DNA of 53,544 bases from Blautia sp. (GCA_022770365.1 JALEHU010000057.1:1-53544); one strand, 5' to 3'. Numbered from the stretch's first letter, positions 44,013-53,206 are shown. Numbers and translations are program-made. The notes: generated from the letters alone by a model not told the origin.

Positions 44013-44044
44013 CCGCCGGAGAGGATACTCCAGCGGTTGATTTT
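44013..44044 (+). terminator. Terminator after the phospholipase C-like gene
   Basis: CCGCCGGAG pairs with CTCCAGCGG with one mismatch around AGGATA (44013-44036), followed by TTGATTTT. The tail overlaps the -35 of the next promoter. Confidence 0.65.
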
Positions 44045-44065
44045 ATGAAAAAACTGTGCTAGAAT
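44037..44065 (+). promoter_or_regulatory. Promoter of the NlpC/P60 gene
   Basis: TTGATT (44037-44042), a 17-bp spacer and TAGAAT (44060-44065) with an extended TGC. The start near 44072 leaves a ~220-nt leader before the ATG at 44296. Confidence 0.65.
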
Positions 44066-44165
44066 AGTTTGAGTAATATGTAAGTTGAACTATACGTTCG
44101 GCGTTACATTTCTCAAATGCGGATTATTAAAAAACTGCAAATGAATATAATGCCGGATGTTTTTG

Positions 44166-44239
44166 TTGCTTCATAGCATACAATTAACAATTTGCCAATG
44201 GAACAATGAATTTATATGAAGTTTTGCTTTATAGCATAC
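44166..44239 (+). repeat. 16-bp direct repeat in the long NlpC/P60 leader
   Basis: TTGCTTCATAGCATAC (44166-44181) recurs with one change at 44224-44239, 58 bp apart. Apart from the promoter and terminator this repeat is the only feature I see in the 326-nt spacer 43970-44295. Confidence 0.6.
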
Positions 44240-44295
44240 CTTTATAGTGGGGAGTAAAGGGATGCCCAAGGAAAGAAGGGAGCATCTTATTTATT

Positions 44296-46377
44296 ATGAA
44301 AAATAAGTACTTAACAAAATGTCTTTGTATTACGTTGATATCGACCATGGTTGCGGCAGGCTCTTTATCAGCTCTGGCGTCAGATGACACAGATCTGACA
44401 GTTACAGAAGTAGCCACTGATGAGATGGATACGATGGAAACATCGGAAACTGGTGCAGGAACATCATCAGGAAGTTCTGAAGAATCATTTCCTGAAACAC
44501 CGCCGTCTTCCGAGAGCAGTGGACAGGGTTCTGATGAAATCAATGATTCATATGAAACACCTGAAAATTCTGACGGACAGGGTGGAGAGGAGTCTTCTGA
44601 ATCGGGAGAAGAAGTAACGCCGCCTCAGGACGGAGGGGATCCGTCTGAATCAGGAGAAGAAGTGACCCCGACACCAGGAGAAGATCCGTCTGAACCGGGT
44701 GGAGAAATAACTCCGACTCCGGGCGGAGAGGATCCGTCTGAACCGGGTGGAGAGATCACTCCGACACCGGAAGTAACACCGACTCCTGAGGTAACGCCGA
44801 CACCGGGGGAAGATGTAACGCCGACTCCGACGCCGGAAGGAGAAGTGACTCCGACACCAACACCGGGTGAGGGAGAACTGTTTCCTGAGAATGTGAGGGA
44901 AGTAGTTGATGGAATTCAGGCTCTGAGTTCTGAGGAAATAACACTGAATCGTGAACTTGAGGTCAAGAGTCTTCGCCTGAAATATGATAAACTGACACCG
45001 GAAGAGCAGGCAATGGTGAGCAATTACGATCTTCTGACAGAATATGAAGCGATTATTGCAGAACTCAAAGCTGCTGCATCCGATGTTGCGGATGATATTA
45101 ATAATATCACAGATGGCGAAGACATTACGGATGGAACTGACACGATGCCTGTAAATGTACAGATTGGTCAACCGGTATATTATACAAATATGGTTTCCAA
45201 TATTCATGCGGGCAAAGAGTTTTATCTTGATACACTGAAAAACGAGTATCAACTGACTTTTTCTGATGATTTTGCTTTTGTGATGGATTCTATCGAAAAA
45301 GAATATAAAGCAAAATATAAGCTTGAGGATACAAGTGATTCCCGTAGTGACGGAGTAACAACTTCAGAAGATGCGTTTCTGGTAAGAAACTGGCAGGATA
45401 TTATTGCTGTCTACATATATGAGAAGAGCAAAGATGGAGTATCTTCGTTCAGTCTGGATTCTTCCTGCAAGGCGGAACTTGCGGCGATATTTGAAGAAAT
45501 GAACCCAGTTGTCAGGGATAAAGAGCATATTCAGAATGTTTCCTATGGTAATCGTCATATCAATTACTATATAAAGAAAAATGAGATTTCCAGGGAAGAC
45601 AGACAGATTCTGAAGAAATATGTAGAGACAGACTGTAAACTGCTTTGTGCTACAGTTACAGCGGCGAAAGGATTTGTTCGTCAGAGTGTCGGCGATGATG
45701 TTTCTGAGGAACGTGTTAATGTTATAACAGCTGCATACTCACTGGTAGGTAAGGTTGGATATTTCTGGGGAGGTAAATCCACTTCCTTTGGAGACGATCC
45801 TTCCTGGGGAACTGCTGAAAGAGTAACTTCTCCCGGAAGCAACAGTACAGGAACTGTTCGGGCATACGGACTGGACTGCAGCGGGTTTGTAACATGGGCA
45901 GTCATTAATGGTTATCATGATCAGTCCCTACAGAGTGCTGTCGGAGACGGAACTTCAGAACAGTGGGTGAATGCACAGGTAGTCAGTGAACAGGATGCTC
46001 AGCCGGGAGACCTTGTATTTCAGAGAGGTCCTGAGGCGGGTTCTGATAATCATGTAGGTATTCTCTGCGGAAAAACAGATTCCGGTGACTGGATTGCTGT
46101 ACATTGTTCTTCCAGTAAGAATGGTGTTACTGTCGGAGAAGCATATAGTGCAAGCTTCCGTTATATCAGACAGCCTTCTTTTTACTCAGGAGATACTGTT
46201 ATGAATACGAATACCTGGGAAGAACTTACCGCAGGTGAGAACAGTATTAAGGTAGGAAATACTCTTCAGAATATCATAAAAGAAAATCAGTTTACCTCTT
46301 CTGAAGAAACCGAAGAAACAGAAGAAAAAAACATTCTTTCAGATATGGAAGATGTGGAAGTATTTACAGGAGCATAA
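44296..46377 (+). CDS. Secreted NlpC/P60 (C40) peptidase with Pro/Glu-rich spacer
   Basis: A 693-residue protein with a signal peptide (cleavage probable after ALA near residue 28). An acidic Ser/Glu region leads to PTP-type repeats (DPSEPGGEITPTP, residues ~110-195). A central domain of ~250 residues follows (YDKLTPEEQAMVSNYDLL, then HAGKEFYLDTLKNEYQLTF) without a clear family. The C-terminal NlpC/P60 domain (from ~470) has the catalytic Cys in YGLDCSGFVTW, His in DNHVGILC and a third polar residue in IAVHCSSS. It would cut peptide stems of peptidoglycan. No anchor is visible. The spacer repeats are encoded by near-identical DNA units. Confidence 0.92.
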   Translation: MKNKYLTKCLCITLISTMVAAGSLSALASDDTDLTVTEVATDEMDTMETSETGAGTSSGSSEESFPETPPSSESSGQGSDEINDSYETPENSDGQGGEESSESGEEVTPPQDGGDPSESGEEVTPTPGEDPSEPGGEITPTPGGEDPSEPGGEITPTPEVTPTPEVTPTPGEDVTPTPTPEGEVTPTPTPGEGELFPENVREVVDGIQALSSEEITLNRELEVKSLRLKYDKLTPEEQAMVSNYDLLTEYEAIIAELKAAASDVADDINNITDGEDITDGTDTMPVNVQIGQPVYYTNMVSNIHAGKEFYLDTLKNEYQLTFSDDFAFVMDSIEKEYKAKYKLEDTSDSRSDGVTTSEDAFLVRNWQDIIAVYIYEKSKDGVSSFSLDSSCKAELAAIFEEMNPVVRDKEHIQNVSYGNRHINYYIKKNEISREDRQILKKYVETDCKLLCATVTAAKGFVRQSVGDDVSEERVNVITAAYSLVGKVGYFWGGKSTSFGDDPSWGTAERVTSPGSNSTGTVRAYGLDCSGFVTWAVINGYHDQSLQSAVGDGTSEQWVNAQVVSEQDAQPGDLVFQRGPEAGSDNHVGILCGKTDSGDWIAVHCSSSKNGVTVGEAYSASFRYIRQPSFYSGDTVMNTNTWEELTAGENSIKVGNTLQNIIKENQFTSSEETEETEEKNILSDMEDVEVFTGA

Positions 46378-46402
46378 GGTATTAAAAAAGTATTAATAAA
46401 TA

Positions 46403-46442
46403 AAAACCATGCCGGTTCGACAGTGAATCGGCATGGTTTTTT
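46403..46442. terminator. Terminator between NlpC/P60 gene and pduL (convergent)
   Basis: A 16-bp stem (46403-46418 with 46425-46440) with a GACAGT loop, A-rich on the left and T-rich on the right, so it can serve both convergent transcripts. Confidence 0.9.
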
Positions 46443-46489
46443 GCTCTGCAGGGATTTTACGGTAATTGTAAAGATCATAAAAAATGATA

Positions 46490-47128
46490 TCAGCGATGAA
46501 TACCGGAAAGAACTTCTTCAATCCATTTATCTGTGTTGTAATTGTCATCAAAAAGCCGGACAATTACACCGTAGGGTTCTGCATCGCTGGAAAATGCATT
46601 GGCCTCGTCGGTATCCACGTGCATGGAAAGATGAAAATTGCGGTTTACGCGAACAACGACATCTGCATAGATAAGAGCACGTCCATAACTTTTCGTCAGG
46701 ACAAAAACTTCATCATTATCGTGTACGCGCATGGACCACGCATCTTCCGGAGTCATATGTATGTGGCGTTTTGCAACAATAACACCTTTGGGAATCTCAA
46801 GAGAACCATCAGGACCTATAAGTGTACATCCCGGAGTATCTTTTGTGTCTCCGGATTGCCGGATGATGCCGGGCAGACCCAGCTTGCGGGTGTCGGTAAG
46901 GGATACTTCTACCTGAGTTTCTTTACGGAAAGGTCCGAGAATCGCCATGTTTTCAAACCGACCGGATGGCCCGCAGACAGTAAGACGTTCTTTGCAGAGA
47001 TACTGACCTGGCTGACTGAGTTCCTTTACATAATGAAGCTCAGCTCCTTTTCCAAACAGCTTCTCAAAATCTTCTTTGGAGACATGGATATGTCTCGCAG
47101 ACGTTTCAATAGGAATTTTCACACTCAT
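46490..47128 (-). CDS. pduL: Phosphate propanoyltransferase / phosphotransacylase
   Basis: It exchanges CoA and phosphate on acetyl or propionyl groups, feeding acyl-phosphate to an acyl kinase. The 212-residue PduL fold shows metal-binding His motifs SARHIHVS and AKRHIHMTPEDAW plus LSMHVDTDEAN. The sequence begins directly at the domain, so the N-terminal encapsulation peptide of microcompartment PduL is absent and no shell genes are nearby. This suggests a soluble housekeeping enzyme for acetate or propionate formation. GGAGG precedes the ATG. Confidence 0.93.
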   Translation of the reverse strand: MSVKIPIETSARHIHVSKEDFEKLFGKGAELHYVKELSQPGQYLCKERLTVCGPSGRFENMAILGPFRKETQVEVSLTDTRKLGLPGIIRQSGDTKDTPGCTLIGPDGSLEIPKGVIVAKRHIHMTPEDAWSMRVHDNDEVFVLTKSYGRALIYADVVVRVNRNFHLSMHVDTDEANAFSSDAEPYGVIVRLFDDNYNTDKWIEEVLSGIHR

Positions 47129-47283
47129 ATTAAACCTCCAAAAATAATATATGATAAACGATTATAAAAGTCACACAGCCTTTAACAGTTTAACGCGTTC
47201 GAAGTAAAATAGCAATCATTTCCTTCATATGTGGAGCGTTATTTTTGAATTTTTGTCGTTTTATGTATTGAGTGTGATATGAT

Positions 47284-47312
47284 TTGCAAATGAATGTCAA
47301 ATCATATATAAT
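47284..47312 (+). promoter_or_regulatory. Promoter of the transglutaminase-like gene
   Basis: TTGCAA (47284-47289), a 17-bp spacer and TATAAT (47307-47312). The leader is ~85 nt. Confidence 0.65.
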
Positions 47313-47405
47313 GTCAGAGAAATATATACACGGATTTTATGAATCAGGTGATATATATTAGCGATAGTATTGGAGAGAGTCGAATAATCATATAAAGGAG
47401 TATTA

Positions 47406-48644
47406 ATGGATAAAAGGAATAAATCTGTAAAGAGACTGCTTTTTTTATTTCTGCTTCTTGCTGGAATTATTATTTTTAAGAATCTGCCGTATATCACGGA
47501 AGTAGATAATTCTTCTTCGGATATAAGTGAATGGCTGAGTTCGGCGGCGGGATTTTTTTCTGATGAACCCGGAGAAGTGAAGGCACTTCGTGAACAGGAA
47601 GTTTTACAGACGGATGAGGGACATCAGGAATACTATTTTAAGCTTCTTAATGCAGATGAACAGCGGGGATACAGAGAAATGCTGAATGGCATTCGTGCCA
47701 GAAAGGATGAATTTTATGTAACGATTTCTGATGATGATGAAGTTGACCGTGCATATCACGCTCTGTTAAAGGACCATCCTGAACTCTACTGGGTCCACAA
47801 TCGTCAGCAGGTATATAAGACAACTTATAATGGAAGTGATTATTGTGTTTTTTCTCCGGGATATTCTTATACGGAGGAAGAAATGGCACAGATCGATCAG
47901 TCTATAGAGAGTGCATGGCAGGAAGTGACCGGTCTGATTCCGGAAGGAGCGGATTCTTATGAAATCATTAAGACAGTTTACACATATCTGATTGACTCAT
48001 CAGAATATATGATGTCAGATGATGATCAGAGCATAGCAGGTATTTTCTGGAAGAAGAATGCAGTGTGCGCTGGCTACGCAGGTGCAACACAATATCTGCT
48101 GGAAAGACTGGGAATTACATGTATTTATGTGGACGGAGATACTTCTGACAGCAGTGAAGGACATGCATGGAACATTGTTGAGATAGATGGAAATTATTAC
48201 TATGTGGATACGACCAATGGAGATCAGCCTCAGTTCCTTGAAGGAGATGCTGTGCAGATGGCGGAACACAAGACTACGATTTATGATTATCTGTGCCCGT
48301 TTCCGGAGGAATATGAGATTACTTATGTCCCGTCGGAAGAATTTGAGGTTCCCGAATGTTCAGCCACAGATAGGAATTTCTATATCCTGAATCAGGGATG
48401 TTTTGAAAGCTATGATTATCAGACGATATATGAATATTGTAAAATGCGCCTGAATTATGGTGCTGCAGTTGTGCGATTCAAGTTCAGCAGTCAGGAAGCA
48501 TTTGATCTTGCTTATGATGAATGGGTCCGGGGGAACGGTGTACAGGATGTGGCAAGATATTATATGGATCTTTATGGATTAAATGAAGTGGAATATCATT
48601 ATGGTGTTCTGGATCATATGAAGACTTTTTATTTTATGTTTTAG
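47406..48644 (+). CDS. Membrane-anchored transglutaminase-like protein
   Basis: A 412-residue protein with an N-terminal membrane helix (residues ~10-25). The transglutaminase-like core at ~215-290 has the full triad: Cys in KNAVCAGYAGA, His in EGHAWNIV and Asp in YYVDTTNGD. Upstream lies a domain with DPEL-type repeats (YHALLKDHPELYWVHN) common in these clostridial proteins. Such proteins act outside the membrane, often as peptidases rather than crosslinkers. AAAGGAG precedes the ATG. Confidence 0.88.
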   Translation: MDKRNKSVKRLLFLFLLLAGIIIFKNLPYITEVDNSSSDISEWLSSAAGFFSDEPGEVKALREQEVLQTDEGHQEYYFKLLNADEQRGYREMLNGIRARKDEFYVTISDDDEVDRAYHALLKDHPELYWVHNRQQVYKTTYNGSDYCVFSPGYSYTEEEMAQIDQSIESAWQEVTGLIPEGADSYEIIKTVYTYLIDSSEYMMSDDDQSIAGIFWKKNAVCAGYAGATQYLLERLGITCIYVDGDTSDSSEGHAWNIVEIDGNYYYVDTTNGDQPQFLEGDAVQMAEHKTTIYDYLCPFPEEYEITYVPSEEFEVPECSATDRNFYILNQGCFESYDYQTIYEYCKMRLNYGAAVVRFKFSSQEAFDLAYDEWVRGNGVQDVARYYMDLYGLNEVEYHYGVLDHMKTFYFMF

Positions 48645-48714
48645 CGGTGAATCAAAAGGCAGATTCGGATTTCTGCGGGATGCCCTGGTTTACAGTCATG
48701 AGGAGGAAAACAGT

Positions 48715-49458
48715 ATGACGGAAATTTTAATAAGAATCATGGAAATATCAGAACGATTTCGCACCGTGGAAACGATTCCGACTGTGATGATCGGGATTTT
48801 CGGTGTTTTAATGGTATTCGGAATAATGAACTGTGTGCTGGGATACAGGCTCCTGCGTTTTTGGGTCATGCTCTTCGGATTTGCAGGAGGCGCATTTGCC
48901 GGGTTGTTTGCGGCAAGAAGTATGGGAACGGAAGATAAGATGGTTTATCTTGCGGCAATGGTTATTGGAGGCATTGTGCTTGGAATCATAGCATTTCTGG
49001 TTTACAGATTTGGCATTTTTGTTTTGGGTGCAGGACTGGGAATGACATTGAGCGTTTATATTCTTCATCCGACCACTTCGGCTGTTTTCTTTCTGTGTAT
49101 TTTAATAGGAGTAGCGATTGGTGCACTTGGGGTTCGTTTTGCAAGAGAAGTAATTATTGTGGGGACAAGTCTTCTGGGCGGTATTGTTGCAGGATATTCC
49201 CTTACAAAAATCGGAGGGCTTGCAGAATTTCCCTATGCACTGGGTCTGAGCGCTGGATTTGCGGTATTGGGGCTTATTATCCAGTTTGCGACGAATCATA
49301 AGGAAGATTATGAAGAAGATCATGAAGATCTTGCAGAAAATCATGCAGAAGATTATGAAGATGATTATGATGATATAAAAGAAGATGAGTATGAAATCGG
49401 AAAAGATGAGGAAAGATCTGTCAAATACAGACGTGAAGATACAGGAAAACGTTTCTGA
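48715..49458 (+). CDS. DUF4203-type membrane protein with acidic tail
   Basis: A 247-residue protein with about seven hydrophobic segments between residues 22 and 200. The Gly-rich segments (LFGFAGGAFAGLFAA, LGAGLGMTLSVYIL, LLGGIVAGYSLTKIGG) match the TMEM198/DUF4203 pattern. The last ~45 residues are highly acidic (Asp, Glu, Tyr, His), then basic at the end, and would lie in the cytoplasm. The function of bacterial members is not known. GAGGAGG precedes the ATG. Confidence 0.78.
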   Translation: MTEILIRIMEISERFRTVETIPTVMIGIFGVLMVFGIMNCVLGYRLLRFWVMLFGFAGGAFAGLFAARSMGTEDKMVYLAAMVIGGIVLGIIAFLVYRFGIFVLGAGLGMTLSVYILHPTTSAVFFLCILIGVAIGALGVRFAREVIIVGTSLLGGIVAGYSLTKIGGLAEFPYALGLSAGFAVLGLIIQFATNHKEDYEEDHEDLAENHAEDYEDDYDDIKEDEYEIGKDEERSVKYRREDTGKRF

Positions 49459-49500
49459 TAATTGCTGTTTACAGGAACTATGTGAGAATGGAGGATAAAT

Positions 49501-49992
49501 ATGGCAAAAGAAGCAAAAACAAATGCGATGCGCATGCTGGACAGACAGAAGATTGTCTATGAGACACTGACTTATGAATGTGATGAATTTATTGACGGAA
49601 TTCACAGTGCTGATCTGACGGGGGCTCCATATGAGCAGTCTTTTAAAACTCTTGTGATGGTGGGGAAAAGCGGAGGATATTATGTATTTGTTGTACCTAT
49701 TGAAAAGGAGGTAGACCGTAAGGAAGCTGCAAGAGCAGTAGGAGAGAAATCCGTAGATATGATTCATGTAAAAGATATCCTGAAAATTACAGGTTATGTT
49801 CGCGGGGGCTGCAGTCCTGTGGGTATGAAAAAAGCGTATCCGACAGTGTTTGACAGTTCGGCAGGGAATTTCAGGGAAATCTATGTCAGCGGGGGACGTA
49901 TCGGCCTTACACTGAAAGTGCCTCTGGATGCTCTGCTGAAAGTAACAGGAGGCAAGCTGGCAGATATCACAATGAAAACGTCAGAGGAATAG
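49501..49992 (+). CDS. ybaK: Cys-tRNA(Pro)/Cys-tRNA(Cys) deacylase YbaK
   Basis: A 163-residue editing protein that frees cysteine from mischarged tRNA-Pro. The YbaK/EbsC pattern is visible: TNAMRMLDRQKIVYETLTY, then FKTLVMVGKSGGYYVFVVP with the active-site Lys, and RGGCSPVGMKKAYPTVFD followed by SGGRIGLTLKV. The length is normal. GGAGG precedes the ATG. Confidence 0.93.
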   Translation: MAKEAKTNAMRMLDRQKIVYETLTYECDEFIDGIHSADLTGAPYEQSFKTLVMVGKSGGYYVFVVPIEKEVDRKEAARAVGEKSVDMIHVKDILKITGYVRGGCSPVGMKKAYPTVFDSSAGNFREIYVSGGRIGLTLKVPLDALLKVTGGKLADITMKTSEE

Positions 49993-50046
49993 AATTTGTA
50001 TGTAAGAAAAAACAGTTGTCCGGTTGACAAGAAAACCTATATAATA

Positions 50047-50096
50047 AAAAAGGAATACGGAAATGAAGAAAAACTTCATGTTTCGTATTCCTTTTT
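50047..50096. terminator. Bidirectional terminator between ybaK and the ABC-F gene
   Basis: A 13-bp outer stem (50047-50059 with 50084-50096) and a 5-bp inner stem (50064-50068 with 50074-50078) around AAAAA, with A and T tracts on both sides. Both flanking genes end here. Confidence 0.9.
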
Positions 50097-50105
50097 ATTT
50101 CGTGA

Positions 50106-51746
50106 TTAATTATCGTTTGCGTCTTCTTCGTTCATGGTGTAGACATGGCGTTTCTTAGCCATTTCATCACTGGCAAGATATTCATCGTAAGTAGTGATCT
50201 TATCTACAAGAGTTCCGTTAGGAAGAATCTCCATGATACGATTTGCTGTAGTCTGTACGAACTGGTGGTCATGAGAAGTGAACAGGATGACTCCCGGGAA
50301 TTTGATCAGACCATTATTCAGTGCAGTGATTGATTCCATGTCAAGGTGGTTGGTTGGCTCGTCAAGAATCAGAATATTAGCTCCGGAGATCATCATCTTG
50401 GAAAGAAGACATCGTACCTTCTCGCCTCCGGAAAGAACTTTTACACGTTTTACGCCGTCTTCACCCGGGAAAAGCATACGTCCAAGGAAGCCGCGCACAT
50501 AAGTTGCATCCTTAATCTCGGAGTACTGAGTCAGCCAGTCTGTGATGGTCAGATCATTGTCAAATTCCTGTGTGTTATCCTTGGGGAAATAAGCCTGAGA
50601 AGTAGTAACTCCCCATTTATAATTTCCCTCATCCGGTTCCATTTCACCCATAAGAATTTTGAAAAATGTAGTAGTTGCCTGCTCGTTGGCTCCGACGAAA
50701 GCAACCTTATCGTTGTGTCCGAGGGTAAAAGAGATGTTATCAAGGACTTTTACACCGTCGATCGTCTTGGAAAGGTTTTCTACCATCAGGACTTCGTTTC
50801 CGATTTCGCGGTTCGGGCGGAAATCAATGTATGGATATTTACGGCTGGAAGGACGCATTTCATCAAGTTGAATTTTTTCCAGTGCGCGCTTACGTGAAGT
50901 TGCCTGTTTGGATTTGGAGGCATTTGCACTGAATCGGGAGATGAACTCCTGGAGTTCCTTGATTTTTTCTTCTTTTTTCTTGTTGGCTTCTCTCATCTGT
51001 TTGATAAGAAGCTGGCTGGATTCAAACCAGAAATCATAGTTGCCGGCATAAAGCTGGATTTTTCCATAATCAATGTCTGCAGTGTGTGTACATACTTTAT
51101 TTAAGAAATAACGGTCATGGGAAACGACAATTACAGTATTGTCGAAATTGATCAGAAACTCCTCAAGCCATTCAATTGCCGGCAGGTCAAGGTGGTTCGT
51201 AGGCTCATCAAGAAGAAGGATGTCCGGATTACCGAAAAGTGCCTGGGCGAGAAGGACTTTTACCTTCTGGCTGCCGGTCAGGTCTGCCATCTGGGTATAA
51301 TGGAATTCTGTTTCTATTCCAAGACCATTCAGCAGGGTGGCTGCATCGGATTCTGCCTCCCATCCATTCATTTCGGCGAACTCACCCTCCAGTTCGCTGG
51401 CGCGGATGCCGTCTGCATCTGTGAAATCTTCTTTGGCATAAATGGCCTCTTTTTCTTTCATAATCTCATAGAGTCTCGCATTACCCATAATTACGGTATC
51501 CAGAACCGGGTAAGCATCGTATTTAAAATGATCCTGCTGCAGGAAGGAAAGACGCTGGCCGGGAGTAATGACAATATCTCCCTTTGTAGGTTCAAGCTGG
51601 CCGGAAAGAATCTTCAGAAAGGTTGATTTGCCTGCGCCGTTGGCGCCGATCAGACCATAGCAGTTGCCTTCGGTAAATTTGATGTTGACATCTTCAAATA
51701 AGGCTTTTTTGCCTACGCGAAGAGTGATATTATTTGCTGAAATCAT
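50106..51746 (-). CDS. ABC-F family ATPase (YkpA/YbiT-like)
   Basis: A 546-residue soluble protein with two ATPase domains and no membrane part, of the ribosome-acting ABC-F class. Domain 1 has Walker A GANGAGKST and Walker B ILLLDEPTNHLD; its signature reads LTGSQ instead of LSGGQ. The linker (KKKEEKIKELQEFISRFSAN, then SKQATSRKRALEKI) is basic and helical. Domain 2 has LSGGEKVR and ILILDEPTNHLD but its Walker A reads GANEQATTTF, without the usual Lys. Loss of the signature in domain 1 and Walker A in domain 2 affects the same composite ATP site. It may tune translation or antibiotic tolerance. The AGAGG site and a leader hairpin lie upstream. Confidence 0.92.
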   Translation of the reverse strand: MISANNITLRVGKKALFEDVNIKFTEGNCYGLIGANGAGKSTFLKILSGQLEPTKGDIVITPGQRLSFLQQDHFKYDAYPVLDTVIMGNARLYEIMKEKEAIYAKEDFTDADGIRASELEGEFAEMNGWEAESDAATLLNGLGIETEFHYTQMADLTGSQKVKVLLAQALFGNPDILLLDEPTNHLDLPAIEWLEEFLINFDNTVIVVSHDRYFLNKVCTHTADIDYGKIQLYAGNYDFWFESSQLLIKQMREANKKKEEKIKELQEFISRFSANASKSKQATSRKRALEKIQLDEMRPSSRKYPYIDFRPNREIGNEVLMVENLSKTIDGVKVLDNISFTLGHNDKVAFVGANEQATTTFFKILMGEMEPDEGNYKWGVTTSQAYFPKDNTQEFDNDLTITDWLTQYSEIKDATYVRGFLGRMLFPGEDGVKRVKVLSGGEKVRCLLSKMMISGANILILDEPTNHLDMESITALNNGLIKFPGVILFTSHDHQFVQTTANRIMEILPNGTLVDKITTYDEYLASDEMAKKRHVYTMNEEDANDN

Positions 51747-51775
51747 AAGGTACCTCTTTTCCTGTTTTTAAGTGA

Positions 51776-51796
51776 CTGTTCTCTGACAGGGAACAG
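51776..51796 (-). promoter_or_regulatory. Leader hairpin of the ABC-F gene
   Basis: CTGTTCTC pairs with GGGAACAG (one G-T) around TGACA, 30 nt before the start codon. A minus-strand TATAAT lies at 51823-51828. ABC-F genes are often controlled by leader attenuation, but no leader peptide was identified. Confidence 0.4.
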
Positions 51797-52007
51797 CTAC
51801 GGTTATGGTTTCTTCATTTCCTATTATAATATTTCAAATGATATAGTAGCCGTTTTCCATTGTATCGTAAAATAGGGATTTTGCAAGAGGTATTTTTGAA
51901 TTACGACTGATTTTCCGGAAAAATGTGCGCTTTACAGTGCTGTTGGATACTGATATAATTTCTGCATGATGAAATACACTTTAAAACAGCAGGAAGAGGA
52001 ATGCAAA

Positions 52008-52535
52008 ATGAATGAAAAAAAAGAACTGAAAAAGAACTGGAATTTATTTCTTATAGGCTTTATGGGATGTGGAAAGAGTACAGTTTCGGATTGTTTCAGT
52101 AGAGAATACGGAATGGAGAAAGTTGAAATGGATGAACAGATCGAAAGGAATGAGGGAAAGACTATCGCGGAAATTTTTGCCGGAGACGGAGAGGAACATT
52201 TCCGTTTTCTTGAAACAGAACTTCTGAGACAATTCAGATCAAAACAGAATACAGTAGTATCCTGCGGCGGTGGAACAGCTATGAGAGAATGCAATGTCCG
52301 GGAGATGAAGAAGCATGGCAAAATTGTTCTTCTGAAAGCAGAACCGCAGACTGTTTATGAGAGAGTGCGCAATTTTCATAACCGGCCTCTGCTTGAGGGA
52401 AATATGAATGTGGAGTATATCGCATCTCTTATGGAAAAGCGCGCTCCCAGGTACGAGGCGGCTGCCGATATTGTAATTTCAACTGATGGAAAGACAGTTT
52501 CAGAAATTTGCAGTGAAATTGTATCTAAATTCTGA
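52008..52535 (+). CDS. aroK: Shikimate kinase
   Basis: It phosphorylates shikimate in aromatic amino acid synthesis. The 175-residue protein has Walker A GFMGCGKST, the shikimate-binding DEQIE, FRFLETELL and CGGGTAMRE segments, and the lid RNFHNRPLL. I chose ATG 52008, preceded by AAGAGGAATGCAAA; an upstream reading from 51966 adds an unrelated basic tail without a better site. It stands alone here, with no other aro gene in the window. Confidence 0.92.
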   Translation: MNEKKELKKNWNLFLIGFMGCGKSTVSDCFSREYGMEKVEMDEQIERNEGKTIAEIFAGDGEEHFRFLETELLRQFRSKQNTVVSCGGGTAMRECNVREMKKHGKIVLLKAEPQTVYERVRNFHNRPLLEGNMNVEYIASLMEKRAPRYEAAADIVISTDGKTVSEICSEIVSKF

Positions 52536-52701
52536 AAAAAATATTCATAGTATCAAGAATACTGTTAAAAAAACACTTATGAAAAAGTTGTACAGTCGGA
52601 AAAATTGCTATAATTGGAGAAAAATAATCGAGAATTAATCTGCAAACATACATAAATTTTGAAAATATTTAGAATTTTCCCAAAATATTCTCGAAGAGTT
52701 A

Positions 52702-52730
52702 TTGTATTTTTTTGGAAGTGTTGGTATAAT
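52702..52730 (+). promoter_or_regulatory. Promoter of the Rrf2-family gene
   Basis: TTGTAT (52702-52707), a 17-bp spacer and TATAAT (52725-52730) with an extended TGG. The surrounding 52,536-52,700 is AT-rich and I see nothing else in it. Confidence 0.6.
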
Positions 52731-52789
52731 TTGTTTAATCCTGAAATTGTATCTTATTATTTACCACTTTGTAGAGAGAGGGTTTGAAC

Positions 52790-53206
52790 ATGTTTATCAC
52801 TAGGGAATGCGATTATGCGATGAGAGTTATCCGCGCTTTGTCTGGAAGGGAGAGACTGAGTGTTAATGAAATCTGTGAAAAGGAATGTGTGACAGCTCCC
52901 TTTGCCTATAAGATATTGAAGAAACTTCAGAAAGCGAAGATTGTGCGGGGATATCGGGGAGTACACGGCGGATATTCTATGAATCGTGACCTTGATAAAC
53001 TGTCTCTGTATGACATATATTCCGCAATAGACCCTGATATGTTTATTATAGAGTACCTTGATCCTGAATATCATTGTATACGTGATGGTCAGGACGGCAT
53101 TCCCTGCCGTGTGCATCATGAACTTGCGGATATTCAGGAAGAATTATGTGAAATGCTGAAGCGGAGAACCCTGAGTGAACTTCTGAAGGATGATGAACAG
53201 AATTGA
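52790..53206 (+). CDS. Rrf2-family transcriptional regulator
   Basis: A 138-residue winged-helix regulator. The N terminus FITRECDYAMRVIRALSG leads to the helix-turn-helix (LSVNEICEKECVTAPFAYKI) and the wing GYRGVHGGYSM. Several cysteines occur, with two in HCIRDGQDGIPCRVHH at the place where IscR/NsrR-type members bind an iron-sulfur cluster; the usual third cysteine of the triad is not obvious. I chose ATG 52790 after GAGAGGG; a TTG two codons earlier is the alternative. It sits next to the pyruvate:ferredoxin oxidoreductase gene and may sense iron, redox or nitric oxide to control it. Confidence 0.87.
   Translation: MFITRECDYAMRVIRALSGRERLSVNEICEKECVTAPFAYKILKKLQKAKIVRGYRGVHGGYSMNRDLDKLSLYDIYSAIDPDMFIIEYLDPEYHCIRDGQDGIPCRVHHELADIQEELCEMLKRRTLSELLKDDEQN

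Noticed and set aside
46484..47167. A 227-residue plus-strand frame opposite pduL
   Set aside because: pduL on the minus strand has clear motifs and a ribosome site; the plus-strand frame is a shadow.
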